Assembly: GCF_024628725.1 (NCBI RefSeq)
Contig: NZ_CP102409.1
Location: 2,265,001-2,329,000 of the forward strand
DNA: 64,000 nt
Direction: 5' to 3'
Source: Ruegeria sp. YS9
GTDB taxonomy: Bacteria; Pseudomonadota; Alphaproteobacteria; Rhodobacterales; Rhodobacteraceae
Under the pieces are notes generated by a model. It saw nothing but the letters and a program-made list of their open reading frames with translations. It was not told the DNA's origin and did no database searches. Of this stretch, positions 26,078-35,423 are shown in pieces (positions within the stretch are counted from its first letter, which is position 1; every line of letters begins with the position of its first letter). The translations under genes and the position numbers were made by a program.

Positions 26078-26953
26078 CTAAAGAGCGGATATTGTGACCG
26101 ATTCGACTCGGGCGACCTGTTCCTCCCAATGGGTTCGGTTCAGCACGTGACCGTCTGCGCGGACCTCGGCGATGGCTGACAGGTCGACATCCGCATAGGT
26201 CCAGCCGGGTTGATTCAGCGTGCCTTCGGCCAGCACACCGGTGGCCGGGAACCCTTTGTCGGGCGGACCAAAGACGCCTCCGGTCCCGGTGTTCATATCC
26301 ACCGCCTTGGACCACTCGTTGTTCCCGACCAGCGAGGCCATAACCGTAACACATTGATTTTCCAAAGCTCTTGACATCGCGCCGATCCGCACACGCCAGT
26401 AACCCGAAAGCGCTTCGGTACAGGATGGCGCAAGGATCAGGTCTGCCTCATGCAGTGCGCGGCCCAGCAACGGAAACTCGCTGTCGTAACAGATCAACAC
26501 ACCGATCTTGCCCAGCGCGGTGTCGAACAGCTTGAGCGGACCCCCCGGGGCGATGTCCCAATCCTCGCGTTCGAACCGGGTCATGATCTGTTTGTCCTGA
26601 TGGTCAGAACTGCCATCCGGCGCATAGAAGGCGGCGCGGTTCACCGGACGCCCAGGGCCATCCACAACCGGCGCGGATGCGCCCAGAATGTAGGTTTTGT
26701 ACGTCCTGGCGAGGCGGGTGTGCAGGTTTTGTACATCCTCCATCCGGTCGGATACGGCCCGGATCGAACGCTCCAGATCACCGGCAACCTCGGCCCCGTC
26801 CAGGGTCGAAAGCTCCATCGCGCCGTATTCGGGAAAGACCAGCAATTCGGCCCCCTGCCCTGCGGCCTGGGACACCCACCCCTCAAGCTTGTCTTCGTAC
26901 TGCGCCCAGCTATCCAGCCAGTCGAGGTCATAGGCGGCGGTTGCGACTTTCAT
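26078..26953 (-). CDS. Carbon-nitrogen hydrolase (nitrilase superfamily)
   Basis: 291 aa. The Glu-Lys-Cys triad motifs are visible: glutamate in LLVFPEYGAMEL (about E42), lysine in SSDHQDKQIMTRFE (about K122) and cysteine in IGVLICYDSEFP (about C155). Members hydrolyse amides, carbamoyl groups or nitriles; the substrate cannot be told. It begins an accessory block between infA and the phosphatase that breaks the usual gene order. Confidence 0.87.
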   Translation of the reverse strand: MKVATAAYDLDWLDSWAQYEDKLEGWVSQAAGQGAELLVFPEYGAMELSTLDGAEVAGDLERSIRAVSDRMEDVQNLHTRLARTYKTYILGASAPVVDGPGRPVNRAAFYAPDGSSDHQDKQIMTRFEREDWDIAPGGPLKLFDTALGKIGVLICYDSEFPLLGRALHEADLILAPSCTEALSGYWRVRIGAMSRALENQCVTVMASLVGNNEWSKAVDMNTGTGGVFGPPDKGFPATGVLAEGTLNQPGWTYADVDLSAIAEVRADGHVLNRTHWEEQVARVESVTISAL

Positions 26954-27020
26954 GGCAGCGTCCCCGTGCGGTCAAATTCGCATGACCTTAGTCGCGGACG
27001 CGGACCGGAGTACAGCCCAA

Positions 27021-27290
27021 TTACCCTGCGGTCGTTGGATCGATGATGGTGGTCACTTCGGTGATCGTGTTGGCCGGGAACCCGCTGAGCTCGGCGTGCT
27101 TGTGGATCGCGTCCTCGCTCTCGGCCAGATAGATGCAAAAGGTCTTGTCACCGGCAACATAGGAATGCTCCCACTGCACGCCGGGTATTTGCGCCAGCGC
27201 TTCGTTCGACTTCGCAGACGCGCCGCACAGTTCGTCACCGGACATGGAACCTACACCCGGAAGATCGCGTTCGATAACATAGCGTTTCAT
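27021..27290 (-). CDS. DUF4242 small protein (SCO4226-like)
   Basis: 89 aa: MKRYVIERDLPGVGSMSGDEL, AKSNEALAQIPGVQWEHSYV, TFCIYLAESEDAIHKHAELS. This matches DUF4242, a ferredoxin-like fold family that includes a nickel-binding Streptomyces protein. The function here is unknown. It sits alone between two accessory genes. Confidence 0.8.
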   Translation of the reverse strand: MKRYVIERDLPGVGSMSGDELCGASAKSNEALAQIPGVQWEHSYVAGDKTFCIYLAESEDAIHKHAELSGFPANTITEVTTIIDPTTAG

Positions 27291-27353
27291 GGCACTTCCC
27301 CCACAGAAAACCCAACACTACCATGATTCGGGAATTTTTTCTGCGTTTGGCGT

Positions 27354-27947
27354 TCAGAGGTCACGGATCCAGAACTGAAGAGGTTTTTTTGATTCGCCTT
27401 CGTCGCCAATATCTTTCCACGAAAACTGCGCGATCGCGCCGGGCAAAGGCGTGTATCCCCTCGCCCTCCAGAAAGAATCCAGCGGGCGGTACTTGTCGGG
27501 CCGCATCGGGTGATCTGCGGGGCGTTGTACACCGCAGAAGGCGCATTTTGTGAAGCCCAGCGCGCGGGCGTGGGTTTCGCGTTCGTCGAAGAACCTGTGG
27601 CCGACACCTTGCCCGCGATAGTCGGGCAGCAGCACCGACTCGGCGCAATAGAAGATGTCGTTCAGATCAAACCCGGTGCCCTCGAAAGCCGCCGCGAAAT
27701 CTCCGGCGTGGTCGATCAGAGGGGCGCCGGTTGACGCGCCGATCAGGCGGTCGTTGTCGAATGCGCCGACCACAATGGCCTTGTCGCTGTCGCGGTAGGA
27801 TTGCAGGTAGTTCCGTTCATATCCCAGGTCGCCATCGTAAAGATACGGCCAGGCATGAAACACCTTGATGCGCAGCTGGGCAACGTCATCCAGGGCGGCT
27901 TCCAGCGCCTCTCCGATCAGGGGGCGGACGGCTGTGACCTCAGCCAT
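27354..27947 (-). CDS. GNAT-family N-acetyltransferase
   Basis: 197 aa from the ATG at 27947, which overlaps the stop of the SnoaL-like gene upstream. The acetyl-CoA loop is LLPDYRGQGVGHRFFDERE (about residues 108-126), with a C-terminal GVQRPADHP and FWRARGYTPLP pattern. Acceptor substrate unknown. It belongs to an accessory pair with 27940-28338. Confidence 0.82.
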   Translation of the reverse strand: MAEVTAVRPLIGEALEAALDDVAQLRIKVFHAWPYLYDGDLGYERNYLQSYRDSDKAIVVGAFDNDRLIGASTGAPLIDHAGDFAAAFEGTGFDLNDIFYCAESVLLPDYRGQGVGHRFFDERETHARALGFTKCAFCGVQRPADHPMRPDKYRPLDSFWRARGYTPLPGAIAQFSWKDIGDEGESKKPLQFWIRDL

Positions 27948-28338
27948 TCGAGACCTGTTTGGTCCAGTCCGCAAGGTTGTAGAAAGTGGTGACGCGGGTG
28001 ATCTTGCCATCCTTCAGGTCGAAGAAAGACCCGGCAGGCAGGCGGTAGGTCTGGCCATGCGCATCCGGAAGGCCGTCATCGGTTTCCAGATAGGTTCCGT
28101 TGACGATGAATTCGGCCGCCGCGCGGGTGCCGCCTTCGGCTTCGAATAGGACGATGTCGGTCAGGTTTTCTTTGTAGCAGCGGTTCATATGCGCGCAGAA
28201 CGCGGCGAACTTCTCCTTGCCAATGCGGATCTGGCCTTCGTTCACGTGATGGGCCACGTCATCGGACAGGCAAGCCAGCATGGCATCCACGTCACCGGCA
28301 TTGAAGGCTTCGAAATAGGTTTTGACGGTCTGGTTCAT
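27940..28338 (-). CDS. SnoaL-like / ketosteroid-isomerase-like protein
   Basis: 132 aa, NTF2-like fold: TVKTYFEAFNAGDVDAMLAC, then DVAHHVNEGQIRIGKEKFAAF and FFDLKDGKITRVTTFYNLADW. Members act as isomerases, hydrolases or ligand-binding proteins, so no reaction is assigned. It starts 3 bp after the phosphatase stop and overlaps the GNAT gene, implying co-translation. Confidence 0.82.
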   Translation of the reverse strand: MNQTVKTYFEAFNAGDVDAMLACLSDDVAHHVNEGQIRIGKEKFAAFCAHMNRCYKENLTDIVLFEAEGGTRAAAEFIVNGTYLETDDGLPDAHGQTYRLPAGSFFDLKDGKITRVTTFYNLADWTKQVSNG

Positions 28339-28340
28339 GG

Positions 28341-28793
28341 TCACTCCGTAGGTTCGCCCCAGCGGTCTTTCAGATGTTTGATGATCTGATCGCGGGTCTG
28401 TCGGTAGTGATGTAGCTTTTCTTCGCGGGTCTCGCCCAACCCGGTAGGGTCCATTATTGGCCAATAATCGACATCGAGGTGAAAAACCCGGGTCAGTTCC
28501 AGCGCCCGGCGCTGACTGGCGGGCGAAAGCGCCACGACCAGATCGAACGAGCTGAGATCGTCGCCCCATTCCTGCATCTCGTCAAAGGACCGCGAGCGAT
28601 GACGGGACAGTTCCACACCCACCTCCTGGCAGGCCGCGATGCAGAACCCGTCGATTTCAAGATCGTTGTGCACGCCTGCGGACTGGACATAGGTGCCCGT
28701 GCCGTAAAACTTCTTCATCAGCCCCTCGGCCATCGGAGATCGAACCGAGTTGTGGTCGCAACAGAACAGGACCGACTGCGGCAGAGGCTTCAC
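28341..28793 (-). CDS. Low-molecular-weight protein-tyrosine-phosphatase family protein
   Basis: 150 aa. The P-loop C12-DHNSV-R18-S matches the CX5RS active site of LMW-PTPs and related arsenate reductases, and IMDPTG provides the general-acid Asp-Pro near residue 114. It conserves its place beside UPF0262 and hisD across Rhodobacteraceae. Protein substrate unknown; an arsenate reductase role is less likely because the extra resolving cysteines are not obvious. Confidence 0.87.
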   Translation of the reverse strand: MKPLPQSVLFCCDHNSVRSPMAEGLMKKFYGTGTYVQSAGVHNDLEIDGFCIAACQEVGVELSRHRSRSFDEMQEWGDDLSSFDLVVALSPASQRRALELTRVFHLDVDYWPIMDPTGLGETREEKLHHYRQTRDQIIKHLKDRWGEPTE

Positions 28794-28796
28794 CCG

Positions 28797-29276
28797 TCAG
28801 CCCCCGAAATGCAGCACGCAGATCAGCGTGAACAGGCGTCGGGCCGTATCGGTATCCACTTCTGCCTTTCCCTCCAGCCGTTCCTGTAGAACGCGGCTGC
28901 CTTCGTTGTGGATGCCGCGGCGGGCCATGTCGATGGTCTCGATCTGGCTCGGTGGAAGGGACTTCACCGCGTCGAAATAGCTTTCGCAGATCTGGAAATA
29001 ATCCTTGACCACCTGCCGGAACGGGCCGAGCGACAGGTGAAATTCGGCGGCTTTTTCATCCTCTTCCGTCGCGACATCAAAGACCAGCCGTTTGTCGCGG
29101 ATCGAAAGCTGCAAGTGGTAAGGCCCATCAGGAATGACGCGGTCATCCCGTTTGGGCAGCGCAAAGCTGTTGTCTTCCAGCAGATCATAGATGGCAACCT
29201 TGCGTTCCTGCTCGATCTCGGGGGTCGGAGGCGGCAGGTTTCGGTCATCCAGTTCGATATGCGAAATACGGGTCAT
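28797..29276 (-). CDS. UPF0262 family protein
   Basis: 159 aa, matching the UPF0262 family of alphaproteobacteria: ISHIELDDRNLPPPTPEIEQ, HLSLGPFRQVVKDYFQICES, IETIDMARRGIHNEGSRVL. The function is unknown. It sits between hisD and the phosphatase in the conserved housekeeping block. Confidence 0.93.
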   Translation of the reverse strand: MTRISHIELDDRNLPPPTPEIEQERKVAIYDLLEDNSFALPKRDDRVIPDGPYHLQLSIRDKRLVFDVATEEDEKAAEFHLSLGPFRQVVKDYFQICESYFDAVKSLPPSQIETIDMARRGIHNEGSRVLQERLEGKAEVDTDTARRLFTLICVLHFGG

Positions 29277-29374
29277 CTTTACGGCAACTATCCTTGTGTC
29301 AGCACAGACCTATAACAACGGCATTCCGTCGGCAACGCAGAGAAGCGCCATACATGCCCGGTCTTTGCGTCATT

Positions 29375-30676
29375 TTAGCCATTCAGGCGGTTCAGGCGCG
29401 CCGTGACCGAAAGGCCGTGCGCCTCGAGGCTTTCCGATTGCGCCAGCTGTTCAGCGGCGGGCCCGATGGCGCGCAGGGCTTCCGGGGTCATCTGGCTGAG
29501 CGTGGTGCGTTTGAGGAAATCCATCACGCTGAGCCCGGACGAGAACCGGGCGGACCGGGCCGTTGGAAGCACGTGGTTGGGGCCGCCGACATAATCACCG
29601 ATGGCTTCGGGGGTGTACTGGCCCAGAAAGATGGCCCCGGCGTGGATGGTCTTTTCGCTCAGCGCCACCGGGTCCGCGACGCAAAGCTCCAGATGCTCCG
29701 GGGCGATACGGTTGGAAAGCGCCGCGGCCTCGTCCAGATCGCGCACGGTGATGATGGCGCCAAAGTCGCGCCAGCTGGCCCCGGCGATGGCGCGGCGTTG
29801 CAGGGTTTCGAGGCGCTTTTCGACAGCCTTGGCAACGCTCTGGCCAAAAGCGGCATCATCCGTGATCAGGATCGACTGTGCGCTTTCATCATGTTCGGCC
29901 TGGCTGAGCAGGTCCAGCGCGATCCAGTCGGGGTCATTGTCCTTGTCGGCGATGACCAGGATTTCCGAGGGGCCCGCAATCATGTCGATGCCGACCTTGC
30001 CAAAGACGCGCCGCTTGGCCGCTGCCACAAAAGCATTGCCCGGGCCGGTGATCTTGTCGACCGGTGCGATGGTGTCGGTGCCATAGGCCAGCGCCGCCAC
30101 GGCCTGCGCGCCGCCGATGCGATACACTTCGTCCACGCCCGACAATTGTGCCGCCAGCAGCACCAGCGGGTTCACCTGCCCGTCCGGCGTGGGCACCACG
30201 ATGGTCAGCCGTTCCACGCCCGCCACCTTGGCCGGAATGGCATTCATCAGAACCGAAGACGGGTAAGACGCCAGCCCGCCGGGCACATACAACCCCGCAG
30301 CAGAGACCGCAGACCAGCGCCAGCCCAGTGTGGCCCCGGCCTCATCCGTCCATTGGTGATCCTCGGGCATCTGCTTTTCGTGATAGGCCCGGATCCGGCC
30401 GGCGGCCAGCTCCAGCGCGGCGCGGTCTTCGGCCCCGACCTGCGCCACCGCGTCTGCGATCTCCTGCGCGCTGAAGGCCAGCGTTTCGGGTGTCAGCTCC
30501 AGCCGGTCGAATTTCGCGGTCAGTTCGATGACCGCCGCGTCGCCCCGTTTGCGCACATCGTCGATGATCTGCGCCACGACCGCGTCCACATCCGGACTGT
30601 CCTCGCGCTTGGCGGACAGCAGGGTCTGGAAGGCGGCTTCGAAATCGGGCGATGTGGCGTCGAGGAAAACGGGCAT
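29375..30676 (-). CDS. hisD: Histidinol dehydrogenase
   Basis: 433 aa from MPVFLDATSP; an upstream in-frame ATG would add 9 residues. It catalyses the last two steps of histidine synthesis, histidinol to histidine with NAD. Typical motifs: YVPGGLASYPSSVLMNAIPA, KITGPGNAFVAAAKRRVFG, DMIAGPSEILVIAD, LSQAEHDESAQSILIT, NRIAPEHLEL and the C-terminal GPNHVLPT. Zinc ligands lie in the QAEH and GPNH regions. Part of the murA-hisD block. Confidence 0.95.
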   Translation of the reverse strand: MPVFLDATSPDFEAAFQTLLSAKREDSPDVDAVVAQIIDDVRKRGDAAVIELTAKFDRLELTPETLAFSAQEIADAVAQVGAEDRAALELAAGRIRAYHEKQMPEDHQWTDEAGATLGWRWSAVSAAGLYVPGGLASYPSSVLMNAIPAKVAGVERLTIVVPTPDGQVNPLVLLAAQLSGVDEVYRIGGAQAVAALAYGTDTIAPVDKITGPGNAFVAAAKRRVFGKVGIDMIAGPSEILVIADKDNDPDWIALDLLSQAEHDESAQSILITDDAAFGQSVAKAVEKRLETLQRRAIAGASWRDFGAIITVRDLDEAAALSNRIAPEHLELCVADPVALSEKTIHAGAIFLGQYTPEAIGDYVGGPNHVLPTARSARFSSGLSVMDFLKRTTLSQMTPEALRAIGPAAEQLAQSESLEAHGLSVTARLNRLNG

Positions 30677-30737
30677 GGTCTGGCACTCCGGGCGTTGCGC
30701 CACGGGACATATCGCCCACGGGGCGCGGCCTCAACCC

Positions 30738-31259
30738 TCAGCCCTGGGGGTGCAGCGATTTGCGCATGGCAAAGCAGGACAGGTCCTGACGGTTACTGCA
30801 TTGCCCGGTGACCTGCCAGCCGTGGCGCAGATAGAATTCGCGCGCGGTCCGGGTGCCATCAAGATGCGCCTCGGAACAGCCGCACGCGGCCAGTTGCCGC
30901 TCCAGCCTGTTGAGCAGTGCGGCCCCCACCCCGCTGCCGACGTGATCCGGGTCAACGTAGAGCAAGGTGATCTTGCCGGTTTCGATCAATCCTCCGACCG
31001 CAGCCACCTGACCTTCACGCTCGGCCAGCCAGATCTGGGATCCCGGCTTGAACCAGCCCCGGATGGTCGCCGGGTCTTTGTTCGCGGTCCACTGCTTCAG
31101 ATGGTCGGGATCGTTGTTGTGATCGGCCACGCAAAGCTGCGTGATCGACCGGATCAGCACCCGGCTTACGTCAAACACATCGAACACCGTGGCCGGGCGC
31201 AATGCGATGCCTTCGGGCACCTTCAAAAACGCCTGAGGAATGCCACGCTTGTTCTGCAT
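30738..31259 (-). CDS. GNAT-family N-acetyltransferase
   Basis: 173 aa. GNAT motifs: GQVAAVGGLIETGKITLLYV, the acetyl-CoA loop DPDHVGSGVGAALLNRLE (about 117-134) and FYLRHGWQVTGQ. Acceptor unknown. Its start abuts the DUF2948 stop, and it sits inside the usual DUF2948-hisD pair. Confidence 0.83.
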   Translation of the reverse strand: MQNKRGIPQAFLKVPEGIALRPATVFDVFDVSRVLIRSITQLCVADHNNDPDHLKQWTANKDPATIRGWFKPGSQIWLAEREGQVAAVGGLIETGKITLLYVDPDHVGSGVGAALLNRLERQLAACGCSEAHLDGTRTAREFYLRHGWQVTGQCSNRQDLSCFAMRKSLHPQG

Positions 31260-31736
31260 CTATTCGGGGTGCTGCGGGGCCCGACCGGATGGGGCCTGAT
31301 ACGGGCGCGTGACGTCTTTGAGCGTGGCTTCCAACGCCTCGACCGTCAGGCGGATCGCGCCATCACCCGCCAGTGTCAGCAAGACCTGGCCCGCGCCATC
31401 CTCGCCGGGTTCGAATTCGACGGACAGCAGGGACATGACCATGTCCTTCTCGCCGCGATCAATGCCCTGACTGGCCACGGACAGAACGGAATCGAAGACC
31501 AGAACCGACTGCACCCGTTCAAACGGGCGGTCACGGCGGGCGGCGGCATCCTTGTCTTCCCAGCGAAAGCGATTCAGCAGCAGGCCAAAGCGGCGCTTCG
31601 ACGGTTGCCATTTCATCTCGGTCACGGGAAAAACCGCGTCCTGGGCAAGGGTCGAGATCACCTTCAGGTCTTCTGCATCCTCGGCCCCCAGATTCAGCGG
31701 GGCTTCGCGCCCGTCTTCAAAACTTGCGTCCGTCAT
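31260..31736 (-). CDS. DUF2948 family protein
   Basis: 158 aa: [61 protein letters not shown] conserved alphaproteobacterial protein of unknown function, almost always next to murA and hisD. Its ATG overlaps the murA stop by 4 bp, implying translational coupling. Confidence 0.9.
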   Translation of the reverse strand: MTDASFEDGREAPLNLGAEDAEDLKVISTLAQDAVFPVTEMKWQPSKRRFGLLLNRFRWEDKDAAARRDRPFERVQSVLVFDSVLSVASQGIDRGEKDMVMSLLSVEFEPGEDGAGQVLLTLAGDGAIRLTVEALEATLKDVTRPYQAPSGRAPQHPE

Positions 31737-33001
31737 TCGCCCTTGATCCGTTCGATTTTTGCGCCCACGCCTTCCAGCTTGCGCACTACATGCTCATATC
31801 CGCGGTCCAAATGATAGACCCGGCTTACCGTTGTCTCACCTTCTGCCGCCAATCCGGCAAGGATCAGCGACACCGAAGCCCGCAGATCCGTCGCCATCAC
31901 CGGGGCGCCTTTCAGGGCTTCGACACCCGTGACGGTGGCGGTGCCGCCGTGCACTTCGATATTCGCGCCCATGCGCACAAGTTCCGGGGCATGCATGAAA
32001 CGGTTTTCGAAAATTCGCTCTTCCAAGACCGAGGTTCCTTCGGCGGTGCACATCAGCGCCATCATCTGCGCCTGAAGGTCGGTCGGGAACCCCGGGAAAG
32101 GTTCGGTCACCACATCCACGGCCTGAACCCGGCCGTTCTTGCGGGCCACTTTCAAGCCGTTTTGGGTTTCGGCGACACTGACCCCCGCCGCGTCGAGCTT
32201 GGCCGCAAAGGATTCAACCAGCGCCATGCGCCCGCCCAGCAGTTCGACCTCGCCGCCGCAAATCGCCGGGGCCAGCATATAGGTGCCCAGTTCGATCCGG
32301 TCGGTGACAACCTGATGGGTGGCACCGTGCAGCCGGTCGACGCCCTGAATTTCGATGGTCGAGCTGCCCTCGCCCGAAATCTGCGCACCCATCTTGCGCA
32401 GGCATTCGACCAGATCGACGATCTCGGGCTCGCGCGCGGCGTTCTTCAGTACCGTGGTGCCCTTGGCCAGCGTCGCCGCCATGACGATGTTTTCGGTGGC
32501 CCCGACCGAGGCAAACCGCATCTCATGCACCGCGCCTTTCAGCCCTCCCGGAGCCCTGGCGTGCAGATACCCGTCTTTCAGCTCGATCTCGGCGCCCAGC
32601 GCCTCGAGCCCTTCCACGTGCAGGTCCATCGGACGGGCTCCGATCGCGCAGCCACCGGGCAGAGAAACGACCGCTTGTCCAAATCGCGCAAGCAAAGGTC
32701 CCAACACCAGATTCGAGGCACGCATCTTGCGCACGATGTCATAATCCGCCGTTTGGCTGGTCAGGTTGTGGCTCGACATCGCGATCACCTGACCATCTTG
32801 CAGCGACGACACCTCGGCCCCCAGCGATTGCAGCAGAGCCGTCATGGTCTTGATGTCGCTGAGACGTGGTGCGTTGGTCAGCGTCAGCGGTTCTTCGCTC
32901 AGCAAGGTCGCGGGCATCAGCGTCAGACACGCGTTCTTGGCCCCCGCAATCGGTATCTGACCGTTCAGCGGGCCGTTGCCCGTCACCAGAATCGAATCCA
33001 T
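31733..33001 (-). CDS. murA: UDP-N-acetylglucosamine 1-carboxyvinyltransferase
   Basis: 422 aa, full length. First committed step of peptidoglycan synthesis: transfer of enolpyruvate from PEP to UDP-GlcNAc in the cytosol. The start [20 protein letters not shown] carries the substrate lysine (about K22). The catalytic C118 is in [16 protein letters not shown], the target of fosfomycin. It heads the DUF2948-hisD block and follows a 51-aa conserved small gene 6 bp upstream. Confidence 0.96.
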   Translation of the reverse strand: MDSILVTGNGPLNGQIPIAGAKNACLTLMPATLLSEEPLTLTNAPRLSDIKTMTALLQSLGAEVSSLQDGQVIAMSSHNLTSQTADYDIVRKMRASNLVLGPLLARFGQAVVSLPGGCAIGARPMDLHVEGLEALGAEIELKDGYLHARAPGGLKGAVHEMRFASVGATENIVMAATLAKGTTVLKNAAREPEIVDLVECLRKMGAQISGEGSSTIEIQGVDRLHGATHQVVTDRIELGTYMLAPAICGGEVELLGGRMALVESFAAKLDAAGVSVAETQNGLKVARKNGRVQAVDVVTEPFPGFPTDLQAQMMALMCTAEGTSVLEERIFENRFMHAPELVRMGANIEVHGGTATVTGVEALKGAPVMATDLRASVSLILAGLAAEGETTVSRVYHLDRGYEHVVRKLEGVGAKIERIKGE

Positions 33002-33007
33002 CTGCTC

Positions 33008-33163
33008 TTATCCCTCGTCCTTGTCGGCTTTGTCCCCGGAGGCCGCCCGCGCCTTGGCCTGCGCCTTGCGCCGCGCCATATTGGCCTTCAGCGCCGCTTT
33101 CAGCCGCTCTTCGCGCGCATCCCCGGATTTGCCTTGTTTTTTGGGTGAATTTTTATCCGTCAT
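33008..33163 (-). CDS. Small basic protein upstream of murA
   Basis: 51 aa, MTDKNSPKKQGKSGDAREER followed by a helical K/R/A-rich segment (LKAALKANMARRKAQAKARA) and an acidic tail (DKADKDEG). The ATG at 33163 has GAGAAAG upstream, and the stop lies 6 bp before the murA ATG, so they are co-transcribed. No known domain; the highly charged helix could bind nucleic acid. Confidence 0.65.
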   Translation of the reverse strand: MTDKNSPKKQGKSGDAREERLKAALKANMARRKAQAKARAASGDKADKDEG

Positions 33164-33246
33164 GATCTTTCTCTACAGGAGGCGAAAAAAACCGTCCAGA
33201 CACCCTTGCGCCGCGTTTCGTTTGAGTCTAATCACCCGCCCACAGC

Positions 33247-33321
<75 letters not shown>

Positions 33322-33610
33322 TGATCTCCGATTTAGTTGATGTTTCTGAAACGCGTGGTTTTTAAACCCCGCTTTTGTCCTCTTTTCCTCGACGGCCAAA
33401 CGCCCGGGCTTTGGACGCCGTGTCAGCCCAATAATGTGTGGCTAGCAAAAACCCAATCTCCACCATCGACAAAGCTCAACCCGATTTCAGTTTTTTCCGT
33501 CAGGCTTTATCGAGGTTTATAGCCCAGGCATCTTTCCCCACTAAAAGCTGGCAGAAACACACCCCCAGCGTTACTGAAAGAGACCAGTTAATCCGTTTTT
33601 GAGGGCTTCG

Positions 33611-34099
33611 ATGCTGAAGATTTTTCTTATTGCCGCATCCATTTTCCATACCGCCAGCCAGGCGGAAGCACGGTCGAAGAAAGTTGCCAAAGCAGGTGTT
33701 TGGGACATCTACTGCGACTCGTCCAAGTCAGAGTGTTCGGCGATCCAAGGCATCAAGTACCACGGCAAGAACATCGCGAACATAATTGGTATCCCGATGG
33801 ACAACAACGAGGTTGTAGCCGGGCTCGTTTTGCAGTTGCCTACAACAACGGACTTGAAAAATGGAGTGGTTGTGACACTTGATGGCAGGTTCAGTCGAAA
33901 GTACGCATATCAGTTTTGCGCTCCGCAATATTGCCAAGTCAACGTCGGGCTGACGAAAGAATTGTTGAACGCAGAATTCGAAAAGGTGGAGTATTACTTT
34001 GCGGCTTCTCCAGCCGTCAAACGCAGTTTCACGTTCTCACTTTATGGGTTTTCTGCGGCCATCGAAGAGGTTCGGAAACGCGGCTACCCCTCCAATTGA
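33611..34099 (+). CDS. Secreted IalB-like (invasion-associated locus B) protein
   Basis: 162 aa from the ATG at 33611 (GAGGG upstream). A signal peptide ends near ASQAEA. The mature part has the IalB-family layout: a tryptophan and cysteine pair (GVWDIYCDSSKSECSAIQ), a hydrophobic middle (GLVLQLPTTTDLKNGVVVTL), FCAPQYCQVNVGLTKELLNA and a final F...Y GFSAAIEEV. The four cysteines probably form two disulfides in the periplasm. The gene is AT-richer than its neighbours and sits alone between tRNA-Thr and tRNA-Met, which suggests local acquisition. Confidence 0.65.
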   Translation: MLKIFLIAASIFHTASQAEARSKKVAKAGVWDIYCDSSKSECSAIQGIKYHGKNIANIIGIPMDNNEVVAGLVLQLPTTTDLKNGVVVTLDGRFSRKYAYQFCAPQYCQVNVGLTKELLNAEFEKVEYYFAASPAVKRSFTFSLYGFSAAIEEVRKRGYPSN

Positions 34100-34287
34100 C
34101 AACAAGTTGCTGAAACCGGCCAGCGACCTGGAAAGGTACCTGCGTACAGGTCGATTCAAACCGTGACGCTGTTATCCGGGCGTTGGCCTCGATTTGGTTG
34201 TGGACTGCCAAGCAGTGGATAAGATGCCGGCACGCTCCGCACAGGACGTCATTCCTGTTTGCAATCCATTGCTTTACTTCAGGTGGG

Positions 34288-34364
34288 TGGTAGCGGAGGA
34301 GGGACTTGAACCCCCGACACGCGGATTATGATTCCGCTGCTCTAACCAACTGAGCTACTCCGCC
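34288..34364 (-). tRNA. tRNA-Met (anticodon CAT)
   Basis: Minus strand: acceptor GGCGGAG pairs with CTCCGCT (one G-U), D arm GTAGCTCAGTTGGTTAGAGC, anticodon arm GCGGAATCATAATCCGC (CAT), T loop GTTCAAGTC, encoded CCA. The first acceptor pair is formed, unlike in initiator tRNA, so this is probably elongator Met. A CAU tRNA modified to read isoleucine is less likely. Confidence 0.9.
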
Positions 34365-34436
34365 GTGAGTGAGAGGCGATGTAAGCGAGGGGCCCGGGAG
34401 GGTCAAGAGGGAAATCAACCAACCCGAAGATTTCTT

Positions 34437-35423
34437 TCACGCCTGCTCTGATGGCCTGTCCTGCAAGGATGTCCGGGGGGATGTGGTCGCTTCGGTCATC
34501 CTGCGGATGAAGGCGGCACAGATTTCGGGCTCTGTGATCGGAATCATGTGGCCGAACCCGTCCAGCTCTTCGTAACTCAGCCCGAACTCGGTCATTGTCG
34601 GCCCGTGCAGCGGCGGTGACAGTATCGCGTCCTGACGACCATACAAGATGCCCCCGGGGACAGTCAGTTTCGGATAGCGCGCGACCTGCGCATTGATACT
34701 TGCATCGACGCCGGCAACGTCCTGAGAGGCCGTGACAAAGGCGGAAGGCCGCAGGCCAAGCGCGCCGCCTGCCCGGTCTAGAAAGTCGTCCGGCGGGGTT
34801 TCCGGGTCAAACGCTGCGCTCAGCGTGTGCGGCGCGGTTTTGGACGCCAGAGGAACGGCGACCGTGTTGCCGATCAGACTGCGCAACCATTCGGAGCGGA
34901 TCTCGAGCGGTTTGAAGATCGCCGGGGTTTCGGGCAGTTTGTGCGTCAGTGGCGCCAGCAGCGCCAGACCGGCGACCCGGGCCGGATGGTCCAGTGCAAT
35001 CGCTAGTGAAACTGCGCCCCCCAGTGAATGACCGACCAGAACAGCGCGGTCCACGCCTTTTTTGTCCAGAAACTCGGCAATCATGCCAGCCTGGCGGGGT
35101 AATTGCGCCAGCTCGGCCGTATCGCGCGTTGAATACCCGCATCCCGGCCGATCCAGTGCGATGACGTGGTAATCGTCGGCCAGAAGATCCACCAGCGCAT
35201 AGGTAAAGTGCTGCAACTGCCCGGCCAGGCCGTGGATCATGACGATGGTCTGCGCCTCGGGGTTTCCCTTTTCCACATAGTGGATGCTGCCGCCGCGAAC
35301 GGGTGTGATCTGACCCAGCTGTGGCACGGTTTCAAGACCGCGGCGGGTAATCTTCCGGGTCCACAGGTTCATGAAAAACAGAACCGCGACAAGGACGGCG
35401 ATTGTGATCAGAACGGTTGTCAT
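34437..35423 (-). CDS. Alpha/beta hydrolase, partner of the monooxygenase
   Basis: 328 aa. An N-terminal membrane anchor (VLITIAVLVAVLFFMNLW) is followed by an alpha/beta hydrolase fold: oxyanion region IVMIHGLAGQ, nucleophile serine in VLVGHSLGGAVSL (about S142), acid near YGRQDAILS and histidine in LDGFGHMIPITEP (about H304). Its start directly abuts the stop of the upstream flavin monooxygenase, so they are co-translated. An esterase acting on the ester made by the monooxygenase is a reasonable inference. Confidence 0.85.
   Translation of the reverse strand: MTTVLITIAVLVAVLFFMNLWTRKITRRGLETVPQLGQITPVRGGSIHYVEKGNPEAQTIVMIHGLAGQLQHFTYALVDLLADDYHVIALDRPGCGYSTRDTAELAQLPRQAGMIAEFLDKKGVDRAVLVGHSLGGAVSLAIALDHPARVAGLALLAPLTHKLPETPAIFKPLEIRSEWLRSLIGNTVAVPLASKTAPHTLSAAFDPETPPDDFLDRAGGALGLRPSAFVTASQDVAGVDASINAQVARYPKLTVPGGILYGRQDAILSPPLHGPTMTEFGLSYEELDGFGHMIPITEPEICAAFIRRMTEATTSPRTSLQDRPSEQA

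Noticed and set aside
29294..30811. 505-codon open frame opposite hisD
   Set aside because: Entirely antisense to a well-supported gene; low-complexity R/G/H-rich translation.
31724..33148. 474-codon open frame opposite murA
   Set aside because: Antisense shadow of murA, whose catalytic motif is intact.
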